From: Acaryochloris sp. CRU_2_0
GTDB taxonomy: Bacteria; Cyanobacteriota; Cyanobacteriia; Thermosynechococcales; Thermosynechococcaceae
Length of the DNA: 60,972 nt
Reading direction: 5' to 3'
NCBI GenBank assembly: GCA_012034865.1
Contig: JAAUOM010000012.1
Span: 1-60,972, forward strand
A program made the position numbers and the translations under genes. This document shows, in pieces, positions 10,562-20,917 of this stretch; position 1 is the stretch's first letter, and every line of letters begins with the position of its first letter. The notes beneath the pieces are model-generated. The model worked only from the letters and a program-made list of their open reading frames with translations. It was not told where the DNA came from and searched no databases.

Positions 10562-11448
10562 GATTGGGCCTTAGGGGAAAAGAAATGCTGACAATACCGA
10601 AGAACTGTGATCAGGGCAATGGACGTATATTTCTTTAAAAACATGACGCAGCCCCATAGGGAATAAGCTTCCCAATTCAAGCGCAACCATAAACGCCAAC
10701 TTAGACCAGAGTAAGGATTGAAGACTAATTTCCATAATTGACCTGGATCTCCATTGGAGGCTAACCAGTTACTAGGATACAAGAATGACTCTCCCGGCAT
10801 ACTCAATGCTGGATAACGTCCATCGACAAAAATTTTAAATCCGGCTTTTTGGGCTCTCAGCAAGTAGAGAGAATCTCCGCCATAGTGGGGTGTTTGCTGA
10901 ATATTCGGATAACCCATTTTATCGACAACAGTTCTGGGAATACAGACAATATTGCCACTGAGTAAGTCACAAGGGCTAATTTGATTGGGCTCAGCCTGGA
11001 TATAGCGATACCCTTGCCATGTTTTACGTTTGCCGCCAAAAGCAAGCTGGTCTGGCTGATTTTTAGAAAAGCCTTGTGCACCAACGATCGCACCAGGGGT
11101 TGCTTGGCAAAATTGGACTAGGCTAGGGATGGTTTCGGGCAAAAGTTCGCAATCGTCGTTGAGCCAGATGATGTACTCTGCCCCTTGGGTGTAGGCATAT
11201 TCCATGCCAAGGGCGATCGCGCCTGTCCACCAAAGGTTTCCGTCTCCTTTTAAGAGGGTAACGTAGGGATACTGTGTGCAGATGCTTTCTCCCGTGTTGT
11301 CGGTTGACCCATCATCAATCACAACAACTTTCAAGTGTTCTAAATTGCCATTTTGCTGGAGGTTTTGCAAGCATTTCAATGTAATCGCCTTGCGATTGTG
11401 TACGGGGATGACAATGTAGGTGGTGGCGTGGTGTTGATCTGTATCCAT
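10558..11448 (-). CDS. GT2 family glycosyltransferase, rhamnosyltransferase-like
   Basis: A 296-residue GT2 enzyme. Seen: TYIVIPVHNRKAITLKCLQN, VVIDDGSTDNTGE and a WLNDDCELLPE motif that supplies the metal-binding acidic residues. The pattern (early WWTGA, then LNDDCE) is like rhamnosyl- and related transferases. It sits two bases from the upstream GT4 gene and overlaps the downstream GT2 gene by four bases. Sugar specificity is unknown. Confidence 0.9.
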   Translation of the reverse strand: MDTDQHHATTYIVIPVHNRKAITLKCLQNLQQNGNLEHLKVVVIDDGSTDNTGESICTQYPYVTLLKGDGNLWWTGAIALGMEYAYTQGAEYIIWLNDDCELLPETIPSLVQFCQATPGAIVGAQGFSKNQPDQLAFGGKRKTWQGYRYIQAEPNQISPCDLLSGNIVCIPRTVVDKMGYPNIQQTPHYGGDSLYLLRAQKAGFKIFVDGRYPALSMPGESFLYPSNWLASNGDPGQLWKLVFNPYSGLSWRLWLRLNWEAYSLWGCVMFLKKYTSIALITVLRYCQHFFSPKAQS

Positions 11449-11449
11449 C

Positions 11450-12724
11450 TCAGTGGGTGACTGTATTCCGGGATGACTCGATCAGTTCATGGAAAAGATC
11501 CTGATAGCGACTGGCTTGTAGCTCTAGCGTAAACTCCTGTTCTGCCTTAGCCCGTGCAGCTTCTGATAGGGTTCGCCAACGGTTCTGATCGTCTAGGATC
11601 CAGTTGATGCCCTGGGCGAAATCTTCAATCTCAAAGGGATGTGCTAGATAGCCATTGGATTGATGGTTGATCAGGTCTGGCATTCCGCCAATTTTAAAGG
11701 CAATACAGGGTGTGCCACAGGAGATCGCTTCTAACACGGTATTGGGTAAGTTATCCTGCACGGAAGGGGCAACAAATACATCGGCTGCTGCATAGGCTAG
11801 GGCAAGAGAATAATCATCTTTTAGGGTACCCAAGTAATGGGTTTCAAAGCCTAAATCCAAGGGAGGGATGGGTGCAGAAGAACCAATAATTACGATGTGA
11901 GTATCCCCATGGTTTCGCAGTTGTCTGAGGCGTTGCAGGATCGGTTGGAGAAAGTGAAATCCCTTGCGGCGATCGCTGGTTGCTTGTATGGCACCAAATA
12001 AGATGAGCGCCTTATCCTGGGGTAGATTGAGGATTTGGCGGGCCAATTGTGCATTGATGGGCTTGTAAATTTGTAGATCAAGACCATTAGGAATCACTTC
12101 CACTCTGTGCCCTTTAAAAAGTGAGCTGGATTGGGCACACTCAGCTAGCCATTGACTGGGGGTTACCAGAGTAAGATCCAGTGCCTTGAAGGTTCTCTTT
12201 TTGCGTTGCCAAACCCAAGAGGAGAAATCAGATGATTTCCCACTCTCTAGTTGCGGGCAATAACCGCAGTGATCGGTATAGCGATCGCACTCACCACTGT
12301 AATGACACCCTCCTGTAAAAGGCCACATATCATGCAGTGTCCAGACTAGAGGACATTTGAACCGTTGCAGAGTTTCTATTTTTAGAAAACCATCGCAGAT
12401 CCAATGAAGATTGATCACTTCTGGGTCTAGTTGGTTTATCTTTGTTGCGATTCGTTCAGGTAACCACTGAAGCGAGTAGGTTTTTGAGTCAGCTTCTGTA
12501 AAAAGTTTGATGGGAAGTGCATTGATAGCGGGACGGAGAGATGCTAATCCTTTCTCGAGTTTGCTCTGAAGCGTGATTGCTGTTGGGTCGTCAGTTCCTT
12601 TAGCTTGAACCAACAGATGTGAATCAATATCTGCCTTTCGCAAACTCTGATGTAGGCGATGAGCTGCACGAGCTGCCCCACCGCCGCCATCAGCAATACT
12701 TAAGAGTAATGCATTCAACATCAA
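11450..12724 (-). CDS. GT4 family glycosyltransferase
   Basis: A 424-residue retaining GT-B glycosyltransferase. The N terminus has the Gly-rich SIADGGGGAARAAHRL stretch. The C-terminal domain has VFVAPSVQDNLPNTVLEAISCGTPCIAFKIGG, where the conserved Glu of the EX7E motif contacts the nucleotide sugar. A Cys/His-rich stretch (GGCHYSGECDRYTDHCGYCP) is common in the wcaC-like branch of this family. It overlaps the methyltransferase stop by four bases. Specificity is unknown. Confidence 0.92.
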   Translation of the reverse strand: MMLNALLLSIADGGGGAARAAHRLHQSLRKADIDSHLLVQAKGTDDPTAITLQSKLEKGLASLRPAINALPIKLFTEADSKTYSLQWLPERIATKINQLDPEVINLHWICDGFLKIETLQRFKCPLVWTLHDMWPFTGGCHYSGECDRYTDHCGYCPQLESGKSSDFSSWVWQRKKRTFKALDLTLVTPSQWLAECAQSSSLFKGHRVEVIPNGLDLQIYKPINAQLARQILNLPQDKALILFGAIQATSDRRKGFHFLQPILQRLRQLRNHGDTHIVIIGSSAPIPPLDLGFETHYLGTLKDDYSLALAYAAADVFVAPSVQDNLPNTVLEAISCGTPCIAFKIGGMPDLINHQSNGYLAHPFEIEDFAQGINWILDDQNRWRTLSEAARAKAEQEFTLELQASRYQDLFHELIESSRNTVTH

Positions 12725-13677
12725 GACTTTGGCTTTCGGTAAACAGCAATGACAGAGTGACCATTAGGTAGCATTTCGGGGACATTCATCCCTTCAATTA
12801 AGAAGGTAGCTATCATCTCAGATAACTTGGCAAAAAAGCGATAAGTCCAAGACCGATTCACTAATGAAAAATGAAAATTAAGTTTTTTACTCAAGCTTTC
12901 TAAAACAATGTAAGCCAAATAAGATTTCTTATGAATATCTGCAAGGCGTTCATGCTTGATGTCAACAATTTCTAATTCAAATCTTTGACTAATGTATGTT
13001 AGGGCTTTATCTGACCACCAACTAACATGATGAGGTGGCATATTCAAAATATTATTTTTTGCTGCTGACAAAAAAGAATCCGCACTAGGGACAGAATAAA
13101 TTAGGAAACCTCCTGGCTTTAAACACAATAAACTGGACTCTATAAAGGAAGTAATTTCGGTAACATGCTCTAAAACTTGAAATGCACAAACAACATCATA
13201 AACTGAAGAATAAGACTTCACATGAACCTGAATTGATTCATTCAAAACCTCGATACCTAAACTTCCTGCATCTAATTTAGCTTTTTGACTGAACTCAATT
13301 CCTCTATATTTTTCTACAGAAATTTGCTTCGCAAATAAGCCGTTTCCACATCCAATTTCAAGAACATGATCAGTTTTTCTAATAAATTTTTGAGCATAGT
13401 AATATTCATATTTCTCATCTAGATAATACCAATCTATTCTCTGTAGCTTTTCATAAAAAGATTCTGAGCCTGATATTAATGGGTAGAAAAATTTCAAATC
13501 TGATTTTAAGCAGTGATACAAACTAATTTCTTGAACTGAACCAAATTCTGAAGAAACGTCTATTGAAAGCTGTTTCTGATAAAGTGCTGTAATATCTGAG
13601 GTCTTTAAACTTTCAACTAGAGTAGTATCGAATTCACCATTCAGCGGACACAGAACTTTACTCTTAGAAAAAGTCAT
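12721..13677 (-). CDS. class I SAM-dependent methyltransferase
   Basis: A protein of about 318 residues with a methyltransferase core. Motif I is VLEIGCGNGLFAKQI, motif II-like AFQVLEHV, and LKPGGFLIYSVP follows. I prefer the ATG at 13677 (MTFSKSK) to the TTG at 13701. An N-terminal stretch of about 100 residues precedes the core. The place in the cluster suggests methylation of a sugar or glycan end, but the acceptor is not known. The gene is AT-rich compared with hemA or aroC. Confidence 0.85.
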   Translation of the reverse strand: MTFSKSKVLCPLNGEFDTTLVESLKTSDITALYQKQLSIDVSSEFGSVQEISLYHCLKSDLKFFYPLISGSESFYEKLQRIDWYYLDEKYEYYYAQKFIRKTDHVLEIGCGNGLFAKQISVEKYRGIEFSQKAKLDAGSLGIEVLNESIQVHVKSYSSVYDVVCAFQVLEHVTEITSFIESSLLCLKPGGFLIYSVPSADSFLSAAKNNILNMPPHHVSWWSDKALTYISQRFELEIVDIKHERLADIHKKSYLAYIVLESLSKKLNFHFSLVNRSWTYRFFAKLSEMIATFLIEGMNVPEMLPNGHSVIAVYRKPKS

Positions 13678-13697
13678 AATCTGGCACCCTAAGCTGT

Positions 13698-14621
13698 TCA
13701 ATACTGAGAATTAAAGATGTAACTTACTTTTCTTCTAAATCTTAAGAGTGGACTTAAGCTAAACATGATTGACTCAATAAGCTCATCAGCATCAAAATTA
13801 CGAATTATCATCTTTGGATGATGCAGTGGAAACTTCATTCCCTTTGAAGGGCAGTTTGCTAGTGAGCTATTAGTTTCTGTGGTATGAGTTGCATCTAGGC
13901 CGAAACCTATATTAGATACCAAATTTACGTTTGGAATAATACTTAGCGCATGTTGAGTCCAACAAGCAAAAGTCCAAGCATAGTCCCACGTATCAATTTG
14001 ATTGTTGTAGGCAGTTTGAAATTTCTTGTCCCAAAAGGCAACTGCTTGAGAAGACCTGAACCAATTTTTGAGAAAGCTTTTTTCACGCAAAGATGGCCAT
14101 TCTTTCATTGAAATGTCATAATGTTGCCAAGCACGCTTCCAAGTAGCCCACCCCCAAATTTGGTTGTATCGAGAGAAATAGTAGCTAGTTGAATCTGTGT
14201 ATTGATTTGGAATGATATTGTTCCCTGCGATCGCCATAATACGGGTGTCATTACGATATCGACATAAAAGCTCATCGCAAAATTGGAAAAAAGTTGGATC
14301 GGGTAAACAATCATCTTCGAGAATGATTGCTTCTTCTACTTGTTCAAATACCCAATTTAATCCACTAGCGACTCGCTGTTTACAACCCAAGTTAATGTCT
14401 GCATAGTTTTTATAGACTCTACAATCCCAATCAATCTGCTCAATGATGCTTCTTGTTTCTGTACATTTTTCTGCTTCACCAGAGCGATCGGTACGAGGGC
14501 CATCTGCAACAACTAGTAATTGTTGTGGTTTTGCCTGTCGAATTGTATTGAAGACCCGTTGGGTAGTATTGGGTCGGTTAAAAATTAAAAATGCAACTGG
14601 CGTAGTAAGTTGAAAAGTCAT
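13698..14621 (-). CDS. GT-A glycosyltransferase, HlpA-like
   Basis: A 307-residue nucleotide-diphospho-sugar transferase. The N terminus TPVAFLIFNRPNTTQRVFNT, LLVVADGPR and the acidic EEAIILEDDCLPDPTF stretch are typical of proteins often labelled hemolytic protein HlpA-like, which are GT-A transferases found in glycan loci. WGWATWKRAW is another family motif. It follows the capsule-type gene after two bases, which supports one operon. Donor and acceptor are unknown. Confidence 0.88.
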   Translation of the reverse strand: MTFQLTTPVAFLIFNRPNTTQRVFNTIRQAKPQQLLVVADGPRTDRSGEAEKCTETRSIIEQIDWDCRVYKNYADINLGCKQRVASGLNWVFEQVEEAIILEDDCLPDPTFFQFCDELLCRYRNDTRIMAIAGNNIIPNQYTDSTSYYFSRYNQIWGWATWKRAWQHYDISMKEWPSLREKSFLKNWFRSSQAVAFWDKKFQTAYNNQIDTWDYAWTFACWTQHALSIIPNVNLVSNIGFGLDATHTTETNSSLANCPSKGMKFPLHHPKMIIRNFDADELIESIMFSLSPLLRFRRKVSYIFNSQY

Positions 14622-14623
14622 GT

Positions 14624-16095
14624 CTATATTTTGAGCTTATTTAAAGCTTTGGCAATGAAACTGGGTTCGACAAAAAATTCCTTCCCATCTTTTGTAAGTG
14701 ATACTTTTGAAATTTCATAAGGCTTTGCAAACTCAAATTTATGGCCAAATGTTTTTTGAAAAAACCCATATTTTATCAGCGAAGTTTCACTATTGCCAGT
14801 AAGAGGTAATTGTCTAGATTGTAAATAATCTTTTAGGATTTGAATTAGTTCTGCATGGCTCGAAGGTTTAATGATCCCCTCAAGGTCTTCATAAAACGCT
14901 CTTGACATTAAAATAGAGGGTTTACTCTGGTAAAGTGCTTCAATACCCACTGTAGAGCCAAATGTGATCACAAGATCACAGGCTTTCATTAACGCATAAC
15001 TTCCTACCTTAGAATCAGCATCTATGACTTCAAGATTACTAAATTTATATTTGAGTTTTTCAAGACTTTGAGTTTGAGAATTATTTAAGCCAGATAGATT
15101 AGGGTGAACTCTTAGAAAAAACTGAATTGACAAATTATCTTTAAAATCACTAGCAATTTTGCATATCCCATCATTCTGATCATTGTAGAATGGATTTTCC
15201 CATTCATCAAAAGCCACAAATTCATCTTCAGATGAATTAAATATTGCGACTTTAAAAATAGAAGGAGAAAGCCAAATTAATTTTTCAGGTAAAACATTTT
15301 GCTTTTGTTTCTCGGTAAATGAGAACCATCCTTGTGTTTGACTGTTTATACGCTCTTTATACCAAGTATAAGCGATCATCTTTTTTTTGATTCATCTAAA
15401 TTCGACATTTGATAAACTCTTTCTATGCTCTCTTTTGTAAGTTTAAGATCATGTGGATAGCTATTTTTACATAAGTAATATTGCTCAAGCACTCCAGCAC
15501 GCTCATGTACATAAGTTTCAATCCCTAGTGATTGAGCTATCCTTAATGCTGGTCTGAATGCAGAGAATCTGCCATTGCAAATAAAGAAAAGATCTGGTTT
15601 TTTGGAAATTAAATGATTTTTGATGGAGAAATGAGTGATTGCAGAGGTTAGTAAATTATTTCTGATAATATCAATATTTTTGCAAATATCTGGATTAGGT
15701 TCTCGTAAGTAAGAGACTATTGAACTGAGGGCTGCCAAGCCAATATCAGAACCTTCTAGGTATATATTTTTAAGATCTTTGACGCAGGTAATTTCGATTG
15801 AGTTTAAACGTTCAGTTTCTAAACGCTGAGTTTCAGAGATCCAATAAAAATCTTCTACAGTGATTTTATGAGAGCCTATCCATTTTAATCCAGCATTTAG
15901 ACGAGACTTACACATTCGACAAGTCCATCGTTCGTGTTTTGGGTTAGGCTCACAAGTAGGTAGTTTCCCAGAACAGGATAAAAGTGTAACAGCATAGTCT
16001 TTTTGAAGGTATTGCTCAATTAAATCTAGCTCAGTTTCAAAATGGTAAGGCCAGATTGCGAAAGGTACATAAAAAATCACTTTTTTGGTTTTCAC
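14624..16095 (-). pseudogene. capsule-type glycosyltransferase, frameshifted (A8 run)
   Basis: Two frames make one protein of about 490 residues. The N-terminal half (16095-15376) begins KVIFYVPFAIWPYHFETEL and contains a CEP...CRMC cysteine pair. The C-terminal half (15379-14624) has LRVHPN and DLVITFGSTVGIEAL, the sugar-nucleotide site seen in capsule polysaccharide transferases of the KpsS/KpsC and polysialyltransferase-like group. The break is at a run of eight A (coding strand, 15381-15388). Nine A would give DESKKKMIAYTW. This is either a sequencing deletion or a natural slippage site. The reconstructed length nearly equals that of the other capsule-type gene at 17919-19400, so the two may be paralogs. 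Confidence 0.8.
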
Positions 16096-16107
16096 TAGTA
16101 CGTACCT

Positions 16108-17913
16108 CTAATCGATTAAGACCTGAGCCATTTCTCTAAATATTTTGGAGGATTTCAGTAACTCTGAGTAGGTTCCTGTTGCTGTTACTTGCCCGCTTTC
16201 CAAAAGATAAATATGGTCACATTTTTTTATAGTCGTTAGTCGATGAGCAATGATTACTAAAGTCTTTTCTCCGGTCAAATGATCCAGTGCCTTAATAAAT
16301 TCTTGTTCTGTAGTGTTATCTAATGCTGCTGTGGCCTCGTCCATAACAAGCACATTTGGGTTGTGGTACAAAGCCCTAGCAATTCCGATGCGCTGCTGCT
16401 GACCGCCGGAGAGACGAACACCCAACTCTCCAACCATTGTATCAAGTTTATCAGGAAGGCCTTTGATGAACTCATCAAGTTGAGCTGCTTCTAGCGCAGC
16501 CCAGACTTGATCATTATTAATATCCGATTCCGGTAATCCAAAAGCTACATTCTGCCTAATGCTCTCATCTGAGAGATATATTTTCTGAGGAATGTATCCA
16601 ATTTGGTGTTGCCATGACATTAAATAGGGCTGAATATCTCGCTCATCTATTAACACTTTTCCTTTATTTGGAGTGAGTAATCCTAAGAGAATGTCTACAA
16701 TTGTGGTTTTCCCTGCACCTGATGAACCAACAAAAGCAGTAGAAGTTCCTTTCTCTATCGTCAAACAAATATTCTGAAGAGCCTCTATTTTTGCATTAGG
16801 GTATTTATAGGAAATATCTCTTAGTTCAATTGTGTTTTGAAACGAAAAATCTTGTTGATCGACTTCGATTAATTGTTCAATAGGTGTTTTCTCAAGCATC
16901 TTAATCTCGTGATAAATAGCGTCAACTGAGTGCTTATAGTATGTAATTAAAGGTAGCGTAGATGAGATGCGTTTGGCAGAAGGCATGATTCGCAGAGCTG
17001 CGATCGCAAATAAAGATAGCAGTGGAAAAACAGATTGACTTGACTTACCTTGAACAATTGTCAATAAGACGATAAGAATAACCGATATTAGAATAATAGT
17101 TTCTATAAATAAAGATGGTGTTTGCCGAGTAAAACTTGCAAACATATCTGCATGACTAGACTTGGATAAATTATAACTAAAATTCTGTAAAAACAAATTT
17201 TCTCTGCCTAATACCTTGGTTTCTTTAATGCCTCCTATAGATTGATTTACTGTCTTCACTATCTTAGAAAAGTGACGCTGACGAATTAAGCCTAATTGAT
17301 TAGTTTTTCTCCGAATTAGCAAATTGAAAGAAATCATTGATGTACTTAAAATAACAAGGGCTAAGATCGAGGAAAAAGGTTCGATATAGACCAATAATAA
17401 AAAGATAAATGTTACAACTATTAGTTCAGTCAGTAAAGTCAGAGCTGGCATTAGGACACCACTAAAAACTTGTCCAACTTCGGAAATAATATTAGAGACT
17501 ATGTCTGCTGTATTTCTCTGTAAGTGAAAAGTGTAGGGAGCATAGATATATGCTTTAAATAAGCGGTTGGATAGATTAATTTGATTTTTGTAAATAAATT
17601 TATGTTGCCAAAAAATAATCAATGAAAGAAAAACATTCTTGAAACTATAAATTAAGATTAATCCCATGCAGATCAAAATCAGCAATAATTGTGTCGAGGT
17701 ATTTTCAGGAATAAATTTGCATAAAAAATTAAGATTTTGATTGCTCTTAGACAGCTGAGTTGGGTTATTTAAAAGGGACACAAATGGCATAATAATGCCA
17801 ATACCTAGTGTCTCAATTACCCCACCAATTAGCATCAATAATAGAATGCCAATTATCTGGATTCCTTTGCCCGGTTCCAGAATATAGTCAAGTTTAGCAA
17901 AAAGCTGTTTCAT
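16108..17913 (-). CDS. ABC transporter, membrane and ATPase fused (glycan flippase-like)
   Basis: A 601-residue half transporter. Six membrane segments lie in residues 15-310, followed by an ATPase with Walker A GSSGAGKTT (396-404), signature LSGGQQ (501-506) and Walker B VLVMDE (521-526). It resembles MsbA and the PglK-type flippases that move lipid-linked oligosaccharides. Placed among glycosyltransferases, it is the best candidate for exporting the glycan of this locus. It works as a homodimer in known family members. It starts five bases after the upstream gene. Confidence 0.92.
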   Translation of the reverse strand: MKQLFAKLDYILEPGKGIQIIGILLLMLIGGVIETLGIGIIMPFVSLLNNPTQLSKSNQNLNFLCKFIPENTSTQLLLILICMGLILIYSFKNVFLSLIIFWQHKFIYKNQINLSNRLFKAYIYAPYTFHLQRNTADIVSNIISEVGQVFSGVLMPALTLLTELIVVTFIFLLLVYIEPFSSILALVILSTSMISFNLLIRRKTNQLGLIRQRHFSKIVKTVNQSIGGIKETKVLGRENLFLQNFSYNLSKSSHADMFASFTRQTPSLFIETIILISVILIVLLTIVQGKSSQSVFPLLSLFAIAALRIMPSAKRISSTLPLITYYKHSVDAIYHEIKMLEKTPIEQLIEVDQQDFSFQNTIELRDISYKYPNAKIEALQNICLTIEKGTSTAFVGSSGAGKTTIVDILLGLLTPNKGKVLIDERDIQPYLMSWQHQIGYIPQKIYLSDESIRQNVAFGLPESDINNDQVWAALEAAQLDEFIKGLPDKLDTMVGELGVRLSGGQQQRIGIARALYHNPNVLVMDEATAALDNTTEQEFIKALDHLTGEKTLVIIAHRLTTIKKCDHIYLLESGQVTATGTYSELLKSSKIFREMAQVLID

Positions 17914-17918
17914 TTACA

Positions 17919-19400
17919 TTAGGGTAAATTAATCTCTTCAATGTGATCAGATTCAGTCTGTAAATTTTTAACAGTTTGAATTAATGCATTAGAAATATTA
18001 TTAATATTCTCCACCTCAGATATTTTACTAATGGTTCTATAAGCTGAATCAATGTATCCCTTAATAGAAGACTGCTCTATAGCTTTGAGAAAGAGCCTTA
18101 CCTGGATTAGATGGAGTTGGTTTTTGGAAATCTGTAAGATTTTATGAACTGCAGTTCTACATTGTTCAATATTTTGTATGTGAAATACATTAGGTGCATG
18201 TTGATAAAAATTAAAGCCAAACATTAGAACAGGTTTATCTCTGAATAATGCTTCCCATCCTACTGTTCCCGTTGCAGTGGCAACTGCAATGCTGTTCTCA
18301 AGTATTCTAAATGAATTAAAGTCTCTAGGAATTAGATGTACATTTCTAATTTGCTTTAGTTCTTGATAAAACTTTCTATCACGTCCTACTTTCTCTTGCA
18401 TAGGATGATCTTTTACGTAAAGATAAACATCCTCTGGCAAAACTGATGACAGCATTTGCACGATTAAGATTTGATCGACAAATACATCTGCCATTGGTGA
18501 AGTTGTACATTCAGGTTGATAATGCAGGGCTACGTATATATACTTCTTAGAAAAGTCAGGCGGTTGACTAAGTTTTCTGTATTCTTCAAAAATATTATGC
18601 TTTTTGTCAAAAAACGTTCTTTAATAAGAGATTTTATTCTACCTTGGTTTGATCAATAAAAAGTTTTAAGTTTACATTTTCAGAGAAACTTAGAAAATCC
18701 TTTGCTTGCTGCTTCAAGCTCCAAGGCGTTGAATTCATATAGAAAGGAATTGGATCTTTTCCTCTCTCGCTTTGATTGTCATAGTGAGATTGAAATCTAT
18801 CTGTAAGTATAATGCTTGAAACGTTTGCTTTAATTTCTGATTGATTAGATATAATTAGATTATAGTAAGCATTTTTGATTTCATTCCAAGCCTGCCAATC
18901 TTCTGTCAAAAACACAGTATCTTCAATGGGTCCTTGAAAGAATATAAGTGTTTTTATTTTATAAAGCTTACACAAGCAGTATGCTACATAGTCATATCCT
19001 TCATGTGGAATATTAGCCCCAATATATAAATCAAGTTTTCCTTGGGAAATAATATGATTCCAGTATCTCAAGTGTTTTAGATATAAGGATTTCCGTTGTG
19101 AGTAACTAAGAAATCCTTTGCTTTCACAGCGATCCATCATCTTTAGAAATATTATTTCACAATGAGTCATATGTGAAATAATATTTGAGTCTAGAGGTAC
19201 GGACTGATTCCAGTCTACTTTATAATTTGCCCACAAAGTTTCTTCGTAATTTAAGTAAGTTGCTTTTTGCAAAATCGATCAAAGTTTGGCTCCTTTTCAA
19301 AATAGGTCAAATATAAATAATTGACTCTTTGAGATTGCAGGATTTCTGAAGCTATCTGCAACTGAAAATTTTCAAAGAAACCATTTATGAAAAGATTCAT
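17919..19400 (-). pseudogene. capsule-type surface carbohydrate transferase, three frameshifts
   Basis: Four pieces in different frames form one protein of about 494 residues. The start is ATG 19400 (MNLFINGFFENFQLQ). The first switch is at a five-base homopolymer (19264-19268), restoring FCKKATYLNYEETLW. The second is near 18637-18639, after IDQTKVE. The third is at an A6 run (18609-18614), restoring KERFFDKKHNIFEEY. The C-terminal part reads YIYVALHYQPECTTSP, FVDQ, YVKDHPMQ and GTVGWEAL, a pattern known from surface carbohydrate transferases of the capsule-synthesis group. Each break needs one added base. Three breaks in one gene suggest either poor sequence in an AT-rich stretch or a decayed gene. 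Confidence 0.78.
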
Positions 19401-19470
19401 ACTAATTTTCTATCTATCAATTTTTTGAAATAAGATTCCATTCTAAGGATGTGCTTGACTTTAATATAAT

Positions 19471-20124
19471 TTACTCTCTTTTGGATATATATTTTGCAGG
19501 AACTCCTCCCCAAATTTCATATTCTTCTAACCTTTTATTTGCTGTTACTACTGAGTTTGCTCCGATAATGCAGCCTCTTCCAACATGTGAGCCATACATT
19601 ACAACCGAAGAGATTCCCAACCAACAATCATCGCCAACTATAATTGGGGAGCTAAAGTCTTTTCCTTTATTTTTAGTTAAATAATTTTTATCAGCTTCTT
19701 TGATGGAAGTTCTACCTTTAAATTGATGCATTCCCGATGACAAATAGACATAAGGCGCGATCAAACATTTTCTTCCAATCTTAATATCTCCAATTAATAT
19801 ATTGAAGCTATTAAGTGATGTACTTTCTCCTATTACCATCAAGTTATCTTTGCCGACATGAATTCTACAGAAAGGTTCAATATTTACATGATTTCCGACG
19901 ATTAATTTGCCCCCTTTTTCTACTACGATTGATGCAAATTCATCTATCTGGAGATACCCATCTATATGTAATTCTCCTTGTATATAATACTTTCTATTTT
20001 TACCTATTGGTAATTTATAAGCTTGGCATGTTTTGAAATATCTAATAAAGTCATTTATTGATTTAATGCTAGAGATAAGCTTAAACTTTGTTTTGGAAAT
20101 AATTTTGCAAAACAATGTATACAT
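19471..20124 (-). CDS. hexapeptide-repeat acyltransferase
   Basis: A left-handed beta-helix acyltransferase of about 217 residues, related to WbbJ/maltose acetyltransferase. Hexapeptide-type turns run through the middle, and the C terminus has VGDDCWLGISSVVMYGSHVGRGCIIGANSVVT followed by IWGGVPAKYI, the usual end of this family. It probably acetylates a sugar of the glycan using acetyl-CoA. I chose the ATG at 20124. A TTG at 20154 would add ten residues. Confidence 0.88.
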   Translation of the reverse strand: MYTLFCKIISKTKFKLISSIKSINDFIRYFKTCQAYKLPIGKNRKYYIQGELHIDGYLQIDEFASIVVEKGGKLIVGNHVNIEPFCRIHVGKDNLMVIGESTSLNSFNILIGDIKIGRKCLIAPYVYLSSGMHQFKGRTSIKEADKNYLTKNKGKDFSSPIIVGDDCWLGISSVVMYGSHVGRGCIIGANSVVTANKRLEEYEIWGGVPAKYISKRE

Positions 20125-20161
20125 AACTTCACTAGTCTGCACAAGCGGAATCAATTAAATT

Positions 20162-20902
20162 TCAAGAATGAAATACTGTAAACGTTTCTCCTTTATAGGC
20201 AAAAATATGAGGCTTTGAGTTTGGAGAGCCGAAACCCTTTATGAACACTCGCTGATGTTTTAGGTTAGGATTGATAAAAAAATTCTGAATTTGGCAAGAT
20301 TTAGGTTTTAATGAAAAATTTTTTTTGTTGTCAAGTAAGTTATTATAACTAAAATCTGACATAACTCCTACTTTAGTATGAAGTAATTTTGAAGATGGAT
20401 TTAAGGCTAGTATTTCTACTTTATCGTATTCATCTAATATGGCTGAACTGTACCAGTCAATATTTTCAGTATTTTCTGAAAGACTTGTTTGAGTATGCAC
20501 TAAGCCTAACCCTTTATTATTCCGGTTTTCATAAAAGACATAGAAATGAGAATATAGGGATGGGCTTTGACGAACCATTTCTAACTTTGATTGCATGATA
20601 CTACAATCAACAATAACTGTTCCATAGGGACTTTTCTCAGAGTAAATCTCAATATCTATGCTTTGTTGTGGAAGTACAATTCGAGTCTCTGTATACAATA
20701 AGTTGCCATTATTACTATAAACATTAAATTTATATTTTACTTGAGTCTTATCATCCAACAAATGCGATAGGTAATTGGTTAAAAATAATCTTGTTCGGAA
20801 GCCTTGATCGCCTCTCCAAAATTGGATGTAACTCGGAAGCCGTGGTTTTACTCCAAGTGTTGATTTAATTTTTTGCTTAATTTTATAGGTAGTAGATTTC
20901 AT
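20162..20902 (-). CDS. unknown protein in glycan cluster (beta-rich)
   Basis: This 246-residue protein belongs to no family I recognise. It begins with a basic stretch (MKSTTYKIKQKIKSTLG). The rest alternates polar and hydrophobic residues as in beta-sandwich proteins, with the pattern YKFNVYSNNGNLLYTETRI. It has no signal peptide or clear membrane segment. The neighbouring gene at 20918 has a similar pattern (YNWNILDCSGKIIAKGNTK), so the two may be distant paralogs. The place in the operon, just after pseI, suggests a role in handling the pseudaminic acid glycan, but this is inference. Confidence 0.75.
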   Translation of the reverse strand: MKSTTYKIKQKIKSTLGVKPRLPSYIQFWRGDQGFRTRLFLTNYLSHLLDDKTQVKYKFNVYSNNGNLLYTETRIVLPQQSIDIEIYSEKSPYGTVIVDCSIMQSKLEMVRQSPSLYSHFYVFYENRNNKGLGLVHTQTSLSENTENIDWYSSAILDEYDKVEILALNPSSKLLHTKVGVMSDFSYNNLLDNKKNFSLKPKSCQIQNFFINPNLKHQRVFIKGFGSPNSKPHIFAYKGETFTVFHS

Positions 20903-20917
20903 CTTAATAAAATAATT

